From positions 1-5,504 of the forward strand of contig JABFSY010000447.1 of assembly GCA_013140395.1 (NCBI GenBank): a DNA stretch of 5,504 nt. Direction: 5' to 3'. This DNA comes from Cyclobacteriaceae bacterium. Its GTDB lineage: Bacteria > Bacteroidota > Bacteroidia > Cytophagales > Cyclobacteriaceae. Positions within the stretch are counted from its first letter, which is position 1. Each line of letters opens with the position of its first letter. This document shows positions 1 to 5,504 of the stretch, piece after piece. The notes below the pieces were generated by a model. The model was not told the origin of the DNA and searched no databases. It worked only from the letters and a program-made list of their open reading frames with translations. Made by a program: the position numbers and the translations under genes.

Positions 1-1259
1 CCACGATAGATATCCAGTACGCTGTTTGTTTTAAACATCCGGGGGACGGCTTGCCAGATTTGGTTCTTTTCACCTCCTGATAGCTTGCGTTGCACAGCAT
101 TGCGCACAAATTGTTGAATGTCTTTTATTACTTCCGGGGCGCGGTTAAGCAACGGCACCCGATGATACGCTTTGAATCTCTCTTCAATAAACGGAAAGGG
201 GACTACTACATTCCCAATTCGCAACTCAAAGAAGGTCAAAAAATTATTTTCCAGATAAACGATGTATTGATTCAATTTGCTCAAAAACTCAAATGTAGAT
301 TTGAATCTGATGCGATCGATAAATTTCTCATCGTTGTTTGAAAGTAAAAAAGAGACTTGTTCAAAGAAAGTTTGGAACGGATATTTCTCGTCTAACACAT
401 CATTGGCCAACTCCTCCATTCCCATTTCAGGGATTTGATCTTCGCCTAATTCAGGAAGTACATTAGAGATGTAATCCGCAAACACTTTATTAGGAGAAAT
501 AATAAGAACATCTTTCGCTTTAATTTCATCGCGAAAACGATACAATAGAAACGCAATGCGATGCAACGCAATAGATGTTTTCCCAGAGCCGGCTACTCCC
601 TGAATGATCATCACTGAGGCCGTCTCATTTCGGATGACGGCATTCTGATCTCGCTGAATAGTGGCGACAATGTTTTTCATTTTGTCGTCACTCGATTTGC
701 TCAGCTCTTTTTGCAGCAGGTCATCATGGATGTGCACATCGTTTTCGATCATGAACTCCATTTGCCCTTCTCTGATTTTATATTGTCGCTTGAGTGCGAT
801 CTGTCCAGCTATTTTTCCAGATGGGGTCTTGTACGAGGCTTCGCCCAATTCAAAATCGTAAAACATCGAAGAGATAGGGGCACGCCAATCAAAAACCAGA
901 TTGGCTTTTTGGTCTTCATCGGTAAATGTATGGATGCCGATATAGATGGGATTTGTTCTTTCGCCTGACCCAAAATCGATCCGGCCAAAATAGGGCGAAG
1001 AGATTAGTTTTTGTAATTTCTTTTTTCTCGCCACTACAGATTCTCCGGTAGAGGCCATTCGGTTAATCGATTGGCCGGCTGCTACCTTATCGGCTTCATC
1101 CATGCCCGATTGATGCTCGTAGATGTACTCTTTGTTCTGCCGAAGCTCGTCTGAATAGAGTCTTACGCGATCTTCTGTTCGCTGTATCGCGAATTGCAAC
1201 TTTTCTTTCACCTCTTCCAGGTACTCTCGCTCTTCTCGTTCAGTCTTATTGATCATCAT
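1..1259 (-). CDS. helD: HelD-family SF1 ATPase, N-terminal 419 residues (3' end outside window)
   Basis: The frame is open from an ATG at 1259-1257 to the left edge, giving 419 residues; the rest of the gene is outside. Residues 5-60 are charged and helical, as expected for the N-terminal coiled-coil arm. Next come the HelD-typical DWRAPISSMFYDFELG block (124-139), an SF1 Q-motif IQRDQNAVIR (201-210), Walker A GVAGSGKTS (221-229), and motif Ia ISPNKVFADYISNVLPELGE (254-273). In characterised bacteria HelD binds RNA polymerase, inserts its arm into the secondary channel and uses ATP to free stalled polymerase from nucleic acid; that role here comes from family knowledge. The start is bounded by an in-frame TAA at 1301-1299. 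A second ATG directly follows, and AAGGG (1265-1261) lies only 1 nt before the first ATG and 4 nt before the second, so either could be used. The conserved C-terminal helicase motifs cannot be checked. A general UvrD-like helicase is the alternative, but the DWRAPI block favours HelD. Confidence 0.93.
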   Translation of the reverse strand, partial: MMINKTEREEREYLEEVKEKLQFAIQRTEDRVRLYSDELRQNKEYIYEHQSGMDEADKVAAGQSINRMASTGESVVARKKKLQKLISSPYFGRIDFGSGERTNPIYIGIHTFTDEDQKANLVFDWRAPISSMFYDFELGEASYKTPSGKIAGQIALKRQYKIREGQMEFMIENDVHIHDDLLQKELSKSSDDKMKNIVATIQRDQNAVIRNETASVMIIQGVAGSGKTSIALHRIAFLLYRFRDEIKAKDVLIISPNKVFADYISNVLPELGEDQIPEMGMEELANDVLDEKYPFQTFFEQVSFLLSNNDEKFIDRIRFKSTFEFLSKLNQYIVYLENNFLTFFELRIGNVVVPFPFIEERFKAYHRVPLLNRAPEVIKDIQQFVRNAVQRKLSGGEKNQIWQAVPRMFKTNSVLDIYR

Positions 1260-1279
1260 ACCCTTAAAAAAATAGTGGG

Positions 1280-1311
1280 CAAAGGTACGCCAGAGAATTT
1301 ACTATTTCGAA
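1280..1311 (-). promoter_or_regulatory. Putative Bacteroidota-type promoter for helD
   Basis: On the minus strand, TACCTTTG (1287-1280) matches the Bacteroidota -7 consensus TAnnTTTG exactly. TTCG (1311-1308), 20 nt upstream, matches three of four bases of the -33 TTTG element. Transcription would start around 1275-1270, leaving a very short leader before the ATG at 1259. The position agrees with the chosen helD start. The -33 match sits inside one of two TTTCGAAT boxes. Confidence 0.5.
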
Positions 1312-1325
1312 TGAATGTTTCGAAT
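1305..1325. repeat. Tandem TTTCGAAT boxes, possible operator
   Basis: TTTCGAAT occurs at 1305-1312 and again at 1318-1325, 13 bp apart start to start. Each box holds the palindrome TTCGAA. The pair overlaps and lies just upstream of the predicted helD -33 element, where a regulator could bind. No regulator is identified. In an A+T-rich region such a pair could also arise by chance. Confidence 0.35.
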
Positions 1326-1337
1326 CATCCCACTTTT

Positions 1338-1423
1338 CAATTATTCCTCTTTCAATGTCACTACCAAATTCATGGCTGCTATAGCCTTGGTAGGCAACTG
1401 CTCATATAGTTACTGAATAATTG
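1338..1423. repeat. Nested inverted repeat, potential structured RNA or DNA element
   Basis: The outer arms CAATTATTC (1338-1346) and GAATAATTG (1415-1423) are perfect 9-bp complements. Inside them CTACCAA (1361-1367) pairs with TTGGTAG (1387-1393). Inside that, GGCT (1374-1377) pairs with AGCC (1383-1386) around a 5-nt loop. The only asymmetry in the inner hairpin is a 6-nt bulge at 1368-1373. A weak third hairpin, AACT/AGTT, lies in the right part, so a three-way junction is possible. All pairs are Watson-Crick, so either strand could fold. No known RNA family was recognised, and the element lies upstream of the predicted helD promoter. Confidence 0.4.
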
Positions 1424-1445
1424 GGATCTTGTTGGTATTCTTTCA

Positions 1446-1498
1446 AAAGTAGCGAAGCGTCAGGTCGTAAGATCTGGCGACAAAGAAAATTCTACTTT
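1446..1498 (+). repeat. REP-like nested palindrome with GTAA tetraloop
   Basis: The outer arms AAAGTAG (1446-1452) and CTACTTT (1492-1498) are perfect complements. The core CGTCAGGTC (1458-1466) pairs with GATCTGGCG (1471-1479) across a GTAA loop. The core has two G-U wobbles only when read as plus-strand RNA or ssDNA; on the minus strand these become A-C mismatches. GTAA is a GNRA-type tetraloop. The compact imperfect palindrome in an intergenic gap is the form of REP sequences mobilised by RAYT transposases. Copy number elsewhere in the genome is unknown. It lies 121-173 bases past the kinase stop and has no T-run, so it is unlikely to be a simple terminator. Confidence 0.4.
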
Positions 1499-1559
1499 CC
1501 CCGATTGAGTAGTCTCCAATAATTTTGGGGCAATTCACTGCCATTAAAGCGTATCCAGT

Positions 1560-1577
1560 GATCTCTGTATGGAGATC
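1560..1577 (-). terminator. Weak hairpin downstream of the histidine kinase gene
   Basis: GATCTC (1560-1565) and GAGATC (1572-1577) form a perfect 6-bp stem with a 6-nt loop, 41-58 bases past the kinase stop codon. No T-run follows the stem in the direction of transcription. Two T-runs do occur just before it, at about 1612-1607 and 1602-1597. It may help end the transcript or protect its 3' end, but it does not look like a classical intrinsic terminator. Confidence 0.25.
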
Positions 1578-1618
1578 GAAAGGCCACAGGGCACGAAAAA
1601 ATAATTACAAAAAATGAA

Positions 1619-2896
1619 CTACTGTTTTACAGCGCTCGGTAGCTGAATTGTGAAAATGGTACCAACACCATATTCCGATTGTACGTCTATAATGCCCTTC
1701 AGTTTCTTAATTACTTCACGAGCAATGTACAAACCCAAGCCCGAACCAGGGCTTTTGTCGGTAGCCCGATAAAACATCGTGAATAACTTATCCATGAACT
1801 TTGCCTCTATTCCTATGCCATTATCTTTGAAACGAATCAGTGCCTGGCTATTCTCGATATGAATACTCACCTCAATTAATGTAGACTCTTTAGATTCGTC
1901 ACAAAATTTCAATGAGTTAGAGAGTAAATTATTAAATACAATAGATAGCCTACGCTTATCAGAAAAAAAAGGATCAGCTTCGGTTACGTTAATTTTTAAT
2001 TTGGCAAGACGGGTGTCACTCTTATTCGAAATCTGCTCAAAAAGTTCCGTGAGTAATTCTTGAAAATCAATTTGTTGAGTGGATATCTCTACCCGGGCAT
2101 TGGTTGAATAATCCAATACCTCTTTAATAAATCCATCCAGCTTCGTTACACTTGTGCGCATCATACCCAAGTAATGCATAAACTCCTCTGGCCTTACTTC
2201 TTTCTCTGCAATATTAATCAACCCTTGTAAGCTGCTTAGAGGCGCACGAAGATCATGCGAAACGCTATAAACAAAAAAGTCTAACTCGTTATTGGTGCGC
2301 TGAAGTTCATTGAACTGAGTTTGAAGTTTTACATCATACTCTTTTCGTTCGATAGCCATACCCATCATACTGCCAAGTGCTTTCAGTGCTTCCACTTCTG
2401 ATGCTGACCAATCTCTCGCATAATCACATTGATCTAATCCGACAAAGCCCCACCACTCACCATTCACAAAAATGGGAATAACTACCAGCGACTTAATTTC
2501 TTGTTGCTCTAGCAGAGGAATTTCCTCTGTAGGAAAAGAATCCACCGCTCCAAAGATTGCTTCTCCTCTACCCATTACACTAGTCCATCGTTCATAACCC
2601 ACTAACTTCAGTGGTATATTCTGAAGTTCTTCAGTAAGAAGTTGGGCTGACGTACCCGGAGAGCACCACTCAAAGCGAATAGAAGTAAAAAATTCTTCGT
2701 TACCACCTTGATTGTGTTCAAATACATACGTCCTATTGGACAGGGTCGCCTCACCAAGTTTTTTTAGTATATCATCGATTTGCAGCTTCCAATCTACGGA
2801 GGAGGAAAAGCACTTGGCACAATAAGCGATTGCCTCCAATAACGCTTCGCGATGTTGAACGGCCGCTTGTAGCGAATGAATGGTTGATGCAGCCAT
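1619..2896 (-). CDS. Cytoplasmic GAF-domain sensor histidine kinase
   Basis: A complete 425-residue hybrid-free histidine kinase that autophosphorylates a histidine and should pass the phosphate to a response regulator. The GAF sensor (about 20-183) has the common PIFVNGEWWGFVGLDQCDYARDWS block (141-164, in part). A short coiled coil (184-207) leads to the HisKA H-box SVSHDLRAPL with H214 as the phosphoacceptor. The HATPase_c domain (about 312-421) has the N-box NLLSNSLKF (323-331), G1 DNGIGI (358-363), an F-box around F372/F375 and G2 GSGLGL (384-389), so all catalytic motifs are intact. No membrane segment or signal peptide is visible, so the kinase is soluble and senses an intracellular cue; the GAF ligand cannot be predicted. 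The start is fixed: an in-frame TAA at 2905-2903 lies three codons before this ATG. No response regulator gene is adjacent, so it is an orphan within this window. No clear Shine-Dalgarno sequence is seen. Confidence 0.95.
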   Translation of the reverse strand: MAASTIHSLQAAVQHREALLEAIAYCAKCFSSSVDWKLQIDDILKKLGEATLSNRTYVFEHNQGGNEEFFTSIRFEWCSPGTSAQLLTEELQNIPLKLVGYERWTSVMGRGEAIFGAVDSFPTEEIPLLEQQEIKSLVVIPIFVNGEWWGFVGLDQCDYARDWSASEVEALKALGSMMGMAIERKEYDVKLQTQFNELQRTNNELDFFVYSVSHDLRAPLSSLQGLINIAEKEVRPEEFMHYLGMMRTSVTKLDGFIKEVLDYSTNARVEISTQQIDFQELLTELFEQISNKSDTRLAKLKINVTEADPFFSDKRRLSIVFNNLLSNSLKFCDESKESTLIEVSIHIENSQALIRFKDNGIGIEAKFMDKLFTMFYRATDKSPGSGLGLYIAREVIKKLKGIIDVQSEYGVGTIFTIQLPSAVKQ

Positions 2897-2932
2897 ATGC
2901 TTTTAAATAGCTAAAAAACACTACTCGCTAAT

Positions 2933-2946
2933 GTAAGCAAGCTTAC
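2933..2946. promoter_or_regulatory. Short palindrome upstream of the histidine kinase gene
   Basis: GTAAGC (2933-2938) and GCTTAC (2941-2946) are perfect complements separated by AA, 37-50 bases before the kinase ATG. The two-base spacer makes an RNA hairpin unlikely, so a dimeric protein-binding site is the better guess. No convincing TAnnTTTG promoter was found beside it. Confidence 0.25.
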
Positions 2947-2992
2947 CCGAGGCTATGCAAGATAAATAATTGTCTTGGTTCACCATATTTGA

Positions 2993-3017
2993 TGGCACAA
3001 GCGGGACGCTTACGCCA
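2993..3017 (-). repeat. REP-like imperfect palindrome
   Basis: The two arms, 2993-3003 and 3007-3017, flank a 3-nt loop. Read on the minus strand they form an 11-bp stem, TGGCGTAAGCG with CGCTTGTGCCA, in which two positions are G-U wobbles; on the plus strand these become A-C mismatches. The element is G+C-rich in an A+T-rich gap and is flanked by a run of seven G (3020-3026). This is the usual form of REP/RAYT elements. It lies in the gap between the KAP gene and the kinase gene and has no T-run, so it is not an evident terminator. Confidence 0.45.
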
Positions 3018-3087
3018 GAGGGGGGGTTGCACTTATTAGTTGAACTTAGATCATAGTCACCTTTCATTCTTATAATAAATCCTGCTA

Positions 3088-3110
3088 TTGTTGGAGTTCT
3101 TCTCCAACAA
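3088..3110 (-). terminator. Perfect 9-bp hairpin behind the KAP NTPase gene
   Basis: TTGTTGGAG (3088-3096) and CTCCAACAA (3102-3110) are perfect complements with a 5-nt loop. The hairpin begins 57 bases past the KAP stop codon. The sequence after the stem in the direction of transcription is A+T-rich but has no uninterrupted T-run. It most likely marks the 3' end of the KAP transcript, as a weak terminator or as a barrier to 3' exonucleases. Confidence 0.45.
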
Positions 3111-3166
3111 CATTGTCCCGCAACAACTAATTTTGACCAACATCAACTGTGAGTTTTATCACGTTC

Positions 3167-5504
3167 CTATTTGCCGGCAATTAGTTTAACTTTATCGCTT
3201 GTTATGTAGCCCTTCGTAAGATTTAAGAACTCTTCGCTATTCAAAATATCCTGATAAAGTTCTTTGCTATTTAGAATAGTTGGTTTGTTTGAAAGATCTT
3301 CAGCTAGTAATGGAAATTGAGATTTTAAAATTAACCATCGAACCAAAATGTCCATGGGAATATCCGAAAAGGAGACCCTCTGCAACAACAGAGTTTGCCT
3401 CGCAATTGCGTAATTATTAATAAATCGTTTTACCGAACGGACATTGCTTGGAAGCAGTTCATAATAAGCTTCTAACTCGTGCTCTATGTTTTTCAAAGTT
3501 TCAGACCCTGAAATCAACTCTATTGCCGCTTCGATGGCTGTTTGTTCGTTATTTGTACCTCTGTACTTCTTAAGTGTAGCTTCAATCTCTGATTCACTTT
3601 GCGCATTCTTCAAGTCTGCTAAAATATCTGTGCTAGAAATCAAGGTGGTGATTGATTCATCACTCTGACTAAGAGTTTTACTTAAAAAAAACTTCAGCGT
3701 CTGGGAATCTATTGAAGGTATTCTAATGGACATCTGAAACATTTTCTCCACAAAGAAATTACCTAAAGAGTGCCCAGGTTTTTTAAAATCGGCCACAAAA
3801 TTTTCGTATTCAATCTCAAAACAACGCCTTACCCAATTGGCATCACCTGCAAAAACATAAAGTACTTTAGAAGACTTAAAGATTGTTTGTATTCCTTCTA
3901 GGAGCTTTACGACATTTTTAGAAGAGCACCTGTCAATATCATCAACAAATATTGCAATGTCTTTTTTTGGAAATTTTATCATAGCTTGAAAATGCAACTT
4001 CAGCGTATCAATTGGGTCATTGATATTTTTTTGGAAATTCTGTGCAGATTCATCAGAAGCTGGGAGTAAGCTCCCACTTACACTTTTAAATAACAGCCAA
4101 ATAGATCCGCCAACAGAAATTATACTTCCAATTAGTGCTAACGTATTTCCTAATTCACCATGAATAATTTCTTTGAATTTTGTCAAGTAAATTAATAGCG
4201 AAGCAACCATTGTAATTACTAGAAAGGAAATCCAGCTAAGTTTATTTATTATCACAAGTCTCCACCAAAACTCCTTGAACCAGAACTTAAATGCAGCCTT
4301 TCCCTTCAGTTTTGACAGTATTTGTTTATAGATTTTATTGGTGAACATCCACCATGGTGTTTCAATATGTTGATACTCCCAAGCATTATAGTGAAGAACA
4401 AACCATTTACGTTCTTCTAATTCATGAGAGAGGAATTTTAATACATTGGATTTTCCACTTCCCCATTCCCCACTTAAATGAATGGTATAAGATTCCTCGG
4501 TTTGCTCTTTCCACAATCTGGAGATATAGTCTGCCATTGCTTTCACAAAAGGAATCCTCCCAAGTAAATCTTTTGCAGAAATTGAATCTAGTTGAAGCCT
4601 TACATTAGAATTCTTGATAAAATATTGGCGCAATCTATCTTCTATTAACCTCCAGTCATCTTGCTTGACTTGTTCAATGGTTTTTCGATAGTACCCGAGA
4701 TTCTCAATATCTACTGAGATATTTTTGATTTCCCAATTCACAGCGAAAACCGTATGGTTTATGCGGTTTTTTACTTTCCCTACCCCTTTAACCCTGAGTA
4801 TAGAACTACCTTCCTTTGCAAATGTTGATTTCAGAATAAATGTGTCGCCTTGAGAGATTTCATTCATCAAGCTCTCATTGAGGTCATCATTAGCATTTTC
4901 CCATATGCCCTCATCCAGAAATCGTTTTGTTTGATCATCACCTGACCAATAGGAACCGACAACGAAAGCTACGGCTATTCTTTCTGCCCTATAATCAGTT
5001 GAGGGCACTGGACTTCTATTTTGAACTTTTTTTACCCAATCATTAAATGCTCTGCTCATTGAATCAAAATCTATCCTACTACGTGGTGGGACTTTGGGAT
5101 TTGAAAGAATTGAGTAGTATAAAAATTTGATTCTTATAATTTGAATATAGAACTCGGAGAATTTGCCATTGGGTGTATAGTTTATCCTGACCCCTTCCTG
5201 ATTATCGATATCGGCAAATTCAAAATCACTTACTAGACCGATGTCTTTCAATCGCAAGCTAAAATTCTCAAAAGGAACTCTTTGTTGGTTAATGGTTAAG
5301 GGATGAATTTCCTTAAGCACATAAGAATGGCCTGCAAATAATATTTTAACCTGTATACTAGAAGAGTCCTCTTTCCAAACTAGTTTTCTCTGTTCTCCAA
5401 GCCTCGTGCAAATTTCTTTTAAATCATTAATACTTATTTCGAATCCATAAGTTAAAGGAAGATTAGTAATGTCTTCGTAGTTGTATTTTTCATCAGTCTT
5501 AAAA
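3167..5504 (-). CDS. KAP-family P-loop NTPase with PUA/EVE-like domain, 5' end outside window
   Basis: The frame is open from the TAG at 3169-3167 to the right edge, giving 778 visible residues (residue 1 is the codon 5503-5501). Residues 1-174 match nothing I recognise. Residues about 175-279 resemble the N-terminal PUA/EVE-like domain of some McrB-like ATPases: GDDQTKRFLDEGIWEN (188-203), GDTFILKSTF (219-228), then a VKGVGKV strand (238-244) and VNWE (255-258). The KAP module follows: Walker A GEWGSGKS (345-352), the YNAWEY motif (372-377), hydrophobic segments at about 422-441 and 452-472, Walker B AIFVDDIDRCS (517-527), the AGDANWV region (552-558) and the C-terminal PSNVRSVKRFINNY (685-698). 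Membrane helices between Walker A and B are typical of KAP proteins, so it is likely anchored in the inner membrane with the ATPase in the cytoplasm. The family includes phage-exclusion protein PifA. A defence role is inferred. The GTG at 5320 is a possible but unlikely start, because the protein-like frame continues 61 codons upstream without a stop. Confidence 0.9.
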   Translation of the reverse strand, partial: FKTDEKYNYEDITNLPLTYGFEISINDLKEICTRLGEQRKLVWKEDSSSIQVKILFAGHSYVLKEIHPLTINQQRVPFENFSLRLKDIGLVSDFEFADIDNQEGVRINYTPNGKFSEFYIQIIRIKFLYYSILSNPKVPPRSRIDFDSMSRAFNDWVKKVQNRSPVPSTDYRAERIAVAFVVGSYWSGDDQTKRFLDEGIWENANDDLNESLMNEISQGDTFILKSTFAKEGSSILRVKGVGKVKNRINHTVFAVNWEIKNISVDIENLGYYRKTIEQVKQDDWRLIEDRLRQYFIKNSNVRLQLDSISAKDLLGRIPFVKAMADYISRLWKEQTEESYTIHLSGEWGSGKSNVLKFLSHELEERKWFVLHYNAWEYQHIETPWWMFTNKIYKQILSKLKGKAAFKFWFKEFWWRLVIINKLSWISFLVITMVASLLIYLTKFKEIIHGELGNTLALIGSIISVGGSIWLLFKSVSGSLLPASDESAQNFQKNINDPIDTLKLHFQAMIKFPKKDIAIFVDDIDRCSSKNVVKLLEGIQTIFKSSKVLYVFAGDANWVRRCFEIEYENFVADFKKPGHSLGNFFVEKMFQMSIRIPSIDSQTLKFFLSKTLSQSDESITTLISSTDILADLKNAQSESEIEATLKKYRGTNNEQTAIEAAIELISGSETLKNIEHELEAYYELLPSNVRSVKRFINNYAIARQTLLLQRVSFSDIPMDILVRWLILKSQFPLLAEDLSNKPTILNSKELYQDILNSEEFLNLTKGYITSDKVKLIAGK

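Noticed and set aside
90..968. Several plus-strand open frames of 66-85 codons opposite helD.
   Set aside because: They are antisense to a clearly conserved protein and show no domain or protein-like composition.
1286..1295. TACGCCAGAG at 1286-1295 recurs at 3011-3020, next to the second REP-like palindrome.
   Set aside because: A single shared 10-mer in a window of this size can be chance; the first copy is explained by the helD promoter region and has no palindrome around it.
1194..1409. Plus-strand open frame of 71 codons spanning the helD start and promoter.
   Set aside because: It runs across the opposite-strand helD start and the inverted repeats, and has no recognisable domain or ribosome binding site.
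1443..1544. Minus-strand ORF of 33 codons in the gap after the kinase gene.
   Set aside because: It mostly overlaps the nested REP-like element, is very short, and has no recognisable product.
1260..1618. Possible CRISPR, tRNA or integron attC site in the repeat-rich gap.
   Set aside because: There is no regular repeat-spacer pattern, no cloverleaf with conserved tRNA bases, and no paired RYYYAAC/GTTRRRY sites flanking the palindromes.
2921..3067. Minus-strand ORF of 48 codons (ATG at 3067, TAG at 2923-2921) ending 24 bases before the kinase start.
   Set aside because: Its middle is made of the REP-like palindrome and the run of seven G, it has no ribosome binding site, and the translation (MKGDYDLSSTNK...) resembles nothing I recognise.
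3486..4608. Plus-strand open frames of 60 and 84 codons opposite the KAP gene.
   Set aside because: They are antisense shadows of the conserved NTPase frame, one of them across the Walker A region.

Overview
This window looks like Bacteroidota chromosome. The style of the GAF histidine kinase and the HelD-type ATPase points that way, as do the weak or absent Shine-Dalgarno sequences and a promoter matching the Bacteroidota -7 consensus (TAnnTTTG). All three protein genes lie on the minus strand. They are separated by gaps of 359 and 270 bases, so they are probably independent transcription units rather than one operon. No gene on the plus strand and no RNA gene of a known family was recognised.

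Reading from the left edge: (1) positions 1-1259 hold the first 419 codons of a HelD-family SF1 ATPase that runs off the left edge. (2) Positions 1260-1618 are non-coding and rich in inverted repeats: a good helD promoter with two TTTCGAAT boxes, a nested two-level hairpin at 1338-1423, a nested REP-like element at 1446-1498, and a small hairpin after the kinase gene. (3) Positions 1619-2896 encode a complete cytoplasmic GAF histidine kinase with no response regulator beside it. (4) Positions 2897-3166 are non-coding, with a short palindrome before the kinase gene, a second REP-like palindrome and a strong hairpin behind the next gene. (5) Positions 3167-5504 hold a large KAP-family P-loop NTPase whose reading frame stays open through the right edge, so its N-terminus lies outside.

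The KAP protein is the most interesting item. Upstream of its ATPase module it carries a stretch resembling the PUA/EVE-like domain found at the N-terminus of some McrB-like restriction ATPases. Two membrane helices sit between its Walker A and Walker B motifs. KAP NTPases include the phage-exclusion protein PifA. A membrane-anchored KAP ATPase with a possible modified-DNA or nucleotide-sensing module is therefore a plausible anti-phage system; this is inference from domain content. The gene is visibly more A+T-rich than the HelD gene, which would suit an acquired defence gene beside resident housekeeping genes.
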